DNA from: Synaphobranchus kaupii
Taxonomy: Eukaryota; Chordata; Actinopteri; Anguilliformes; Synaphobranchidae
DNA length: 64,000 nt
Reading direction: 5' to 3'
NCBI GenBank assembly: GCA_029718625.1
Contig: CM056383.1
Span: 15,121,066 to 15,185,065, forward strand
Below the pieces are notes generated by a model, which was not told where the DNA came from, ran no database searches, and saw only the letters and a list, made by a program, of their open reading frames with translations. The position numbers and the translations under genes are program-made. Below, one piece after another: positions 58,468 through 64,000 of this stretch (position 1 is the first letter of the stretch; every line of letters starts with the position of its first letter).

Positions 58468-61400
58468 AGCTGGGCGTACTGACGAGCCCCATCATACCTA
58501 ACCATGCAGCTCAGAACCGCCTTGTCTTCAAGGCCACCCTCCTCTGGAGGGACAATTCAGCTTCCTCATCTGCCCTCATCGACTCCGGGGCTGACGCAAA
58601 CTTTATAGATATCACCTTTGCCAGGAGGGTCGGCATTCCGACAGAGGCCCTTCCATCTCCTATTTCTGCTCTCGCTCTGGACGGCAGAAGTCTGGGGTTA
58701 GTTACCCACTCAACTGTACCCATTCAGCTAGTGTTATCTGGCAACCACCGGGAGACAATTCAACTCCTTCTCATACACTCCAAGCAGTCATCCATGGTCT
58801 TGGGGCAGACCTGGCTATGCCTCCACAACCCCCATATCGACTGGCAAGCCGGTCGCATTCTAGCATGGAGTGCCCATTGTTTAGCCAGTTGTCTCCGCTC
58901 TGCTCTACCCCCCCCCCCGGGGGCTAAGAGTGACAGTATCGACCAACCCGGACCCGACTTAACCAATGTCCCTAAACAGTATCATGACCTGTTTCGTGTG
59001 TTCTCCAAGTCACGTGCTCTGTCTCTACCTCCTCACAGGCCCTACGACTGCTGCATCGACCTTTTGGCAGGAGCCAAACTTCCATCTGGCCGCCTCTACA
59101 GCTTGTCGGGCCCGGAGAAACTGGCTATGGAGAACTACATTCACGAGTCCCTCGCCTCGGGTATTATCCATCCCTCCTCTTCCCCAGTCGGTGCAGGGTT
59201 CTTCTTCGTAGGGAAGAAGGATGGCTCTCTGCGGCCCTGCATCGACTACCGTGGTCTCAATGATGTCACTATCCGCAATAAATACCCTCTCCCTCTCATT
59301 AACACCGCGTTTGAACCCCTTTCCCAGGCAGTCACGTTTACCAAGCTCGACCTCCGTAACGCTTACCATTTGGTGCGTATACGGGAGGGGGATGAATGGA
59401 AGACTGCATTCAACACCCCGTTGGGCCACTACGAGTACCTGGTGGTTCCCTTCGGCCTTACTAATGCCCCTGCAGTCTTCCAGGGCATGGTTAACGATGT
59501 GCTGCGGGACCTATTGGGGAAGAGTGTTTTTGTGTATATAGATGACATCCTCATTTTTTCTCAATCCCCTCAGGAACACATTCTCCACGTCCGGGAGGTT
59601 CTCCAGCGGCTGCTGGAGAATCAGCTCTTTGTAAAGGCCGAAAAGTGCTCCTTTCATGCCTCATCTGTCCCGTTCCTCGGCTTCATCATCGAGGAGGGCA
59701 GTATCCGGGCGGACCCGGTTAAAGTCAAGGCGGTGACAGAATGGCCCCAACCATCCTCTCGTAAGCACCTTCAGCAGTTCCTTGACTTCGCTAATTTTTA
59801 TCGTCGGTTTATCCGCAATTATAGTGTCATTGCTGCCCCCCTTACCAAGCTCACCTCCACTGCCTTTCCTTTTTTTTGGAGTTCCGAGGCCCAGCGAGCC
59901 TTTGAACAGCTCAAGGTTCGGTTTTCCTCAGCTCCCATTCTTTGTCACCCCGACACAACTCGCCAATTCACTGTTGAGGTGGATGCCTCCGACACCGGCG
60001 TAGGGGCCATTCTGTCTCAGCGAGCCGCCTTGGACAACAAACTCCATCCCTGCGCATTCTTCTCCCGGAGACTGTCCTCCGCCGAGCGGAATTATGATGT
60101 CGGGGATCGGGAACTGCTGGCCATTAAGCTAGCACTTGAGGAGTGGCGCCACTGGCTGGAGGGGGCAGGTAATCCCTTTATTGTTCTTACCGACCATCAA
60201 AATTTAATTTACCTCAGGTCGGCCAAAAGGCTTAATGCCCGACAGGCTAGATGGTCATTATTTTTTGCCCGTTTCAATTTTTCTGTTTCTTTCCGCCCCG
60301 GTTCCCGTAATACCAAGGCAGATGCCTTGTCCCGCATTTTTTTCCCCCCCTCCAGTCCTGCTGATCCGGAGCCCATACTACCGGCATCCTGTTTAGTGGC
60401 TGCGGTCTCCTGGGAGATCGAGGAGATCGTGAGGGCCGCTCAGACTTCCCAACCGGACCCCCGCAGTAACCCTAACTCCTCTTTATTTGTGCCCAATTCC
60501 GTCCGTTCCCAGGTCCTGGAATGGGTTCACGCCTCCTGTCTGGCTTGTCACCCAGGGGTTGCCAGAACGATCGCCCTTGTCAGGAGGAGTTTTTGGTGGC
60601 CTACCCTCAAGGGGGATACCCGTGCCTTCGTCCTGGCCTGCTCTGTTTGCGCCAGGAGCAAGGCATCCCACCAGCCTCCCTCCGGTCTTCTCCATCCCCT
60701 CCCTGTCCCGGGCCGTCCTTGGAGTCACATCGGCGTGGACTTCGTCACCGGTCTGCCGTTGTCAGAGGGTAATACTACCATCCTGACAATTGTGGACCGG
60801 TTCTCCAAGGCGGTGCACTTTATCCCTCTTCCCAAGCTCCCGTCCGCCCTCGAAACTGCTGAGCTCCTGGTGCTGCACGTGGTCAGGCTGCACGGGATCC
60901 CCTCCGACATTGTTTCAGACCGTGGGCCCCAATTCTCCTCCCAGGTATGGAAGGCGTTCTGTGTAGCCCTGGGTGCCTCTGCTAGTTTGTCGTCTGGTTT
61001 TCATCCCCAGTCTAACGGCCAGGCAGAAAGGGCCAACCAGGACCTGGGGGCCGCCCTGCGGTGCGTCACTACCCGTAATCCCGCTTCCTGGAGCCGTTTT
61101 CTCCCCTGGGTGGAATACGCCCATAACTCCCTCAAGTGCGCTTCCACAGGGTTGTCTCCCTTCGAATGCTCTTTGGGTTATCAACCTCCCCTCCTGTCGG
61201 CCCAGGAAGTTGAGGTAGCAGTCCCCTCTGTAAGGTCTCACCTCCTTAGATGCAAACGCATGTGGAGACTTACGCGCACCGCACTCCTTCGCTCTAATTC
61301 CCGTTCCCAACGTCTGGCGGACCTTCACAGGACCGCAGCCCCGCAGTATAGGGCCGGTCAGCAGGTCTGGCTCTCTACCTCTAATATTCCCCTTCCCTCT

Positions 61401-61790
61401 TCTTCTAAAAAGCTCCAGCCCCATTTTATAGGTCCGTTTTCCATTATTTGTTTAATTAACCCTGTGTCTGTCAAACTCTCCCTCCCTGCCTCCCTTAAGG
61501 TTCACCCCGTGTTTCATGTCAGTCAAATTAAGCCTGTCGCCTCCAGCCCCCTCAGTGCTCCAACTATCCCTCCTCCTCCTTCCCGGATCATCGACGACGC
61601 CCCGGCCTACACGGTGGACCGAATAATTGACATCCGCCGTAAGGGTCGGGGTTTCCAGTACCTCGTCGACTGGGAGGGTTATGGTCCTGAGGAGCGGTCC
61701 TGGCTCCACAAAAGCCTCATTCTGGACCACTCGCTCATCCAGGCCACCAGGTACGCCATGTGGCGTCCATTGATGGCGGGGGTACTGTAA
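58401..61790 (+). CDS. pol: Pol polyprotein of Gypsy copy 2: protease, RT, RNase H, integrase, chromodomain
   Basis: The frame is open from before 58401 to 61790, -1 relative to gag, so it is expected as a Gag-Pol fusion by frameshifting near 58449; the ATG at 58401 is probably not used. Residues counted from 58401: protease DSGA at 61; reverse transcriptase with DLRNAYH and YIDD at 379-382; RNase H with VEVDAS (about 526), DRELLAI, LTDHQNL and KADALSR; integrase zinc region ([10 protein letters not shown] to CSVCARSK, about 708-752); catalytic residues in GVDF (about 779), SDRGPQF (about 841) and NGQAER (about 876); and a chromodomain ([13 protein letters not shown] to [13 protein letters not shown], about 1070-1105). 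A 31-bp deletion relative to copy 1 replaces the last chromodomain helix, and the stop TAA is supplied by the LTR itself. Confidence 0.95.
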   Translation: MWQTRPSDRLLFHSPKRFGSPVKLGVLTSPIIPNHAAQNRLVFKATLLWRDNSASSSALIDSGADANFIDITFARRVGIPTEALPSPISALALDGRSLGLVTHSTVPIQLVLSGNHRETIQLLLIHSKQSSMVLGQTWLCLHNPHIDWQAGRILAWSAHCLASCLRSALPPPPGAKSDSIDQPGPDLTNVPKQYHDLFRVFSKSRALSLPPHRPYDCCIDLLAGAKLPSGRLYSLSGPEKLAMENYIHESLASGIIHPSSSPVGAGFFFVGKKDGSLRPCIDYRGLNDVTIRNKYPLPLINTAFEPLSQAVTFTKLDLRNAYHLVRIREGDEWKTAFNTPLGHYEYLVVPFGLTNAPAVFQGMVNDVLRDLLGKSVFVYIDDILIFSQSPQEHILHVREVLQRLLENQLFVKAEKCSFHASSVPFLGFIIEEGSIRADPVKVKAVTEWPQPSSRKHLQQFLDFANFYRRFIRNYSVIAAPLTKLTSTAFPFFWSSEAQRAFEQLKVRFSSAPILCHPDTTRQFTVEVDASDTGVGAILSQRAALDNKLHPCAFFSRRLSSAERNYDVGDRELLAIKLALEEWRHWLEGAGNPFIVLTDHQNLIYLRSAKRLNARQARWSLFFARFNFSVSFRPGSRNTKADALSRIFFPPSSPADPEPILPASCLVAAVSWEIEEIVRAAQTSQPDPRSNPNSSLFVPNSVRSQVLEWVHASCLACHPGVARTIALVRRSFWWPTLKGDTRAFVLACSVCARSKASHQPPSGLLHPLPVPGRPWSHIGVDFVTGLPLSEGNTTILTIVDRFSKAVHFIPLPKLPSALETAELLVLHVVRLHGIPSDIVSDRGPQFSSQVWKAFCVALGASASLSSGFHPQSNGQAERANQDLGAALRCVTTRNPASWSRFLPWVEYAHNSLKCASTGLSPFECSLGYQPPLLSAQEVEVAVPSVRSHLLRCKRMWRLTRTALLRSNSRSQRLADLHRTAAPQYRAGQQVWLSTSNIPLPSSSKKLQPHFIGPFSIICLINPVSVKLSLPASLKVHPVFHVSQIKPVASSPLSAPTIPPPPSRIIDDAPAYTVDRIIDIRRKGRGFQYLVDWEGYGPEERSWLHKSLILDHSLIQATRYAMWRPLMAGVL
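58443..58449 (+). promoter_or_regulatory. Putative -1 ribosomal frameshift heptamer, Gypsy copy 2
   Basis: C-CCA-AAA in the gag reading frame fits X-XXY-YYZ, and the -1 shift enters pol directly. The same heptamer stands at 44748-44754 in copy 1. Confidence 0.68.
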
Positions 61791-63241
61791 CGTTCCGTTC
61801 CCTTCCTGTCCTTTTTCCGTGTTTTCCCTTTTTCCTTCCGTGTCATGTTGGATTCCCTTGTCCGTGTTTTCCCCTCTGCTACAGACTGGGCGTTTCCCCT
61901 CTGTCTCGTTCGTTTGGTTTCCCACTTTAGTTTCCACCTATCGCCTTTCCCCCTCGTTGCATGCATTCCTCACCTTTGTGTTTTGCAATCACTCCCGGTT
62001 ACTTTCCACACCTGTGCCTCATTGATTCCAATTTCACTGCCCTATTTAAACCCCCGTCTGGTTGCTAGTCGGCGCCAGTTCGTTAACTTACCTTGTTCGT
62101 TGTATGGTCTCCACGTTTCTGGTCCTGTGATTCTGAGCGTTTGGTTGTGGGTTTAATCCTCACAGCTTTCGTTTTACCTGCCTTCCAGTTCGGTATTTCT
62201 CCAGCCCGAACATTTACTGCTTTGCATGTCTCTAACCTGTCTCCCTCTACTCACCAGCTGTTCCAGCTTCTACCAGTCTGTAGCTATTGTAATCCCTGTG
62301 TGTGTTACGGTACCTCCAACTCCAGCTCGAGTTGCGTTCGCAATTGGCTGCACAGCTTCGTAATCCTGCAGTAGTTCCTGTCCGGCCGTGGCTACCTCCA
62401 TTGCTGCGGTTACGGTTCCAGGTTCTTCAGCATACCCAGCTACCCCAATCGGACCTACCTGAGCTCCGGAACACAGCCCTACCCAGCCGGTTTCTGCCGG
62501 CTACTTACCCTTTGTTCGGTCCAGTATTCGTGGATCCTCCCGGTTCCGCTCCGGTCCAGTTCCAGTAATAACTAACCTTCTGTTTGTATGTCCAGTTCCT
62601 GAGTGGACCTCCCGGTCCAGTTCCAGTCCAGTTCCAGTGTGAAGTTCGCCGTCTGTAAAGGTCCAGTTTCGGCTTGGAACAAGTTTGCCGATCCAGTAAT
62701 CCAGTCCTGAGTGGACCTCCCGGTCCAGTTCCAGTCCAGTCCCGGTGTGCAGTTCACCGCCTGTAAAAGTCCAGTTCCGGCTTGGAACAAAGTGCCGTTC
62801 CAGTAATCCAGTTCCTGAGTTGGACCTCCCGGTCCAGTACAGTCCAGTTCCGGCTTGGAACAAAGTTGCCGTTCCAGTAATCCAGTTCCTGAGTTTGGAC
62901 CTCCCGGTCCAGTACAGTCCAGTTCCGGCTTGGAACAAAGTTGCCGTTCCAGTAATCCAGTTCCTGAGTTTGGACCTCCCGGTCCAGTACAGTCCAGTTC
63001 CGGCTTGGAACAAAGTTGCCGTTCCAGTAATCCAGTTCCTGAGTTTGGACCTCCCGGTCCAGTACAGTCCAGTTCCGGCTTGGAACAGTCCTAATCAGAC
63101 TTCCTGTGTTTCCTGTGTGATACTGTGTATTTCCTTTCTGTACAGCTTTGGGACTACCCCAACGCTTAAATAAATATTCAGTTCTTTGAATTTGCCTCCT
63201 GGTCGTTGCACTTGGGTTCGTCTCGTATTCAGATCGTAACA
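61786..63241 (+). repeat. 3' LTR of Gypsy copy 2
   Basis: 1456 bp, same length as the 5' LTR. TATTTAAA at 62043-62050, RNA-start motif at 62074-62084, 75-bp array from 62769, AATAAA at 63169-63174. A purine-rich stretch (61772-61782) and TAC precede it. Confidence 0.95.
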
Positions 63242-63783
63242 TTACCTTTTCTATTCCCTCCTAGTATTTTAGCTCAATTTATTTTGCATTGAGCTGGAGG
63301 TTTTTGTTCTATTAAGTTATTTGTTTTTCACTCGTTTTCTCAAGTTACCCTCAGCCTCTTTTCGGGGTAGTTTTCTGTTGGCTTATATGCTGGGTGTTTT
63401 CTCCTGTAGGAGCACTTTTCTTGTTGTGTTTCCTGTTTCCCCTTCCTGTTTGAAACTTTTAGTGGTTACTCCACCTGTGTGCGTAGCTTTTAGATCCCCG
63501 TTCTGTCGCGGTTGGTTCTCCGACCCCTTCCCCTCCGTCACACTCTCATTCAGGGCTTTGGTGAGTAGAGGGAGATGCCTTTCAAGGGGATTTCTACCTG
63601 ACTTGCTGCTCAGTAAAGCTATAAATAAGCATTTGCCCACTGATGAGGAAATTAAATGCTGTATCAATGTAATACCCTTTATTATTACTTCTAGTCTGTG
63701 CCATCATGCTGTTTCAGTTATGCATTAATCCATTCATGTATTCACTTAATTTCTGTTTGTCTGATATTTATTTTCTTGTAACA

Positions 63784-64000
63784 GAACATGTCACACTGAC
63801 AGAAAATATGTTGGCTTTCACCAAAATGATTTTTATTATTTTCCCCCATATTTTTTATGTCCATGGTAACATAGTTCCCTTAAGAGAGGCAAAAGTCAAA
63901 AGGTCGGATGGAAGTTAAAACAAAAAGAAAAGATGACAAATCTTTGTATGGTCTTTTTCGCTTGATTATAATAACTTTTGTCTAACCGATTACTTTTACA
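63784..64000. other. Terminal intergenic sequence
   Basis: AT-rich, no gene or repeat recognised. Confidence 0.4.

Larger units (their letters stand above)
56009..63241 (+). mobile_element. Ty3/Gypsy chromovirus (Tf1/sushi type), intact-looking copy 2
   Basis: 7,233 bp flanked by the 5-bp target duplication TTACC (56004-56008 and 63242-63246). Two 1456-bp LTRs differ at about four positions by eye, so the insertion is recent. gag and pol are both open, pol in the -1 frame, and all catalytic motifs of protease, reverse transcriptase, RNase H and integrase are present. It is the best candidate in the window for an element that could still be active. The one suspicious change is a shortened chromodomain tail. 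Confidence 0.96.
55632..63783 (+). mobile_element. Older LTR-like sequence (solo LTR candidate) interrupted by Gypsy copy 2
   Basis: The outer parts are 55632-56008 and 63242 to about 63783. The left part starts TGTCATGGG, has a promoter-like TATTTAAGC (about 55761-55769) and, 25-30 bp on, a likely start region, as in fish Gypsy LTRs. A plausible terminus TTGTAACA ends at 63783. I found no flanking target duplication and no internal region, so the right edge is uncertain; the total would be about 915 bp. It is not the same family as copies 1 and 2. Confidence 0.4.

Noticed and set aside
1..64000. CRISPR arrays, bacterial operons, rRNA or tRNA genes
   Set aside because: None seen; the short tandem arrays are minisatellites or LTR repeats, and no cloverleaf gene was recognised by eye.

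Overview
The window looks like a vertebrate, almost certainly teleost, nuclear chromosome. It has a split coding exon with a consensus splice donor, long AT-rich non-coding stretches, many microsatellites, an assembly gap of 500 N, and fish-type mobile DNA: a Tf1/sushi-type Ty3/Gypsy family, hAT, a Penelope-like element, PIF/Harbinger-like elements and TTAA-type MITEs. I cannot name the species.

Positions 1-41,000 carry one recognisable host gene fragment. On the minus strand at 1370-1440 lies the first coding exon of a ZEB2-type zinc-finger/homeobox repressor. The rest of that gene would lie to the left of position 1. The next 40 kb to the right is therefore upstream of the gene. It contains no exon I can support, which fits the gene desert known upstream of ZEB2 in other vertebrates. 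It holds microsatellites, dispersed repeats, several foldback or MITE-like elements, two oppositely oriented Harbinger-like elements (13565-15532 and 37252-39172), and AT-rich patches with homeodomain-type cores that could be regulatory.

Positions 39,600-54,750 are a stack of nested insertions. A TTAA-flanked DNA transposon (proposed ends 39621 and 54741) holds a 611-bp TTAA MITE, a hAT element (41039-51027, 8-bp target duplication GTTACAGA) and a Penelope-like element (51845-54263, 13-bp target duplication) that splits a transposon ORF. The hAT is itself split by a decayed Ty3/Gypsy chromovirus (42562-49518). That copy has lost the U3 of its 5' LTR together with part of the hAT transposase.

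Positions 55,600-63,800 hold a second, young Ty3/Gypsy copy (56009-63241). It has 1456-bp LTRs differing at about four sites, a 5-bp duplication TTACC, an intact gag, and an intact pol in the -1 frame. It sits inside an older LTR-like sequence.

The most interesting signals are in this Gypsy family. (i) The predicted RNA 5' end is complementary over 11 nt to the primer-binding site, the self-priming arrangement of the Tf1/sushi group. (ii) The roughly 1.2-kb leader carries a serial array of small hairpins around a GGCTT loop, whose stems vary but stay paired. (iii) A CCCAAAA slippery heptamer lies in the correct phase at the gag-pol overlap. Also notable are a hammerhead-ribozyme-like arrangement in one arm of the Penelope-like element and two single-base contractions in the zeb2 exon.
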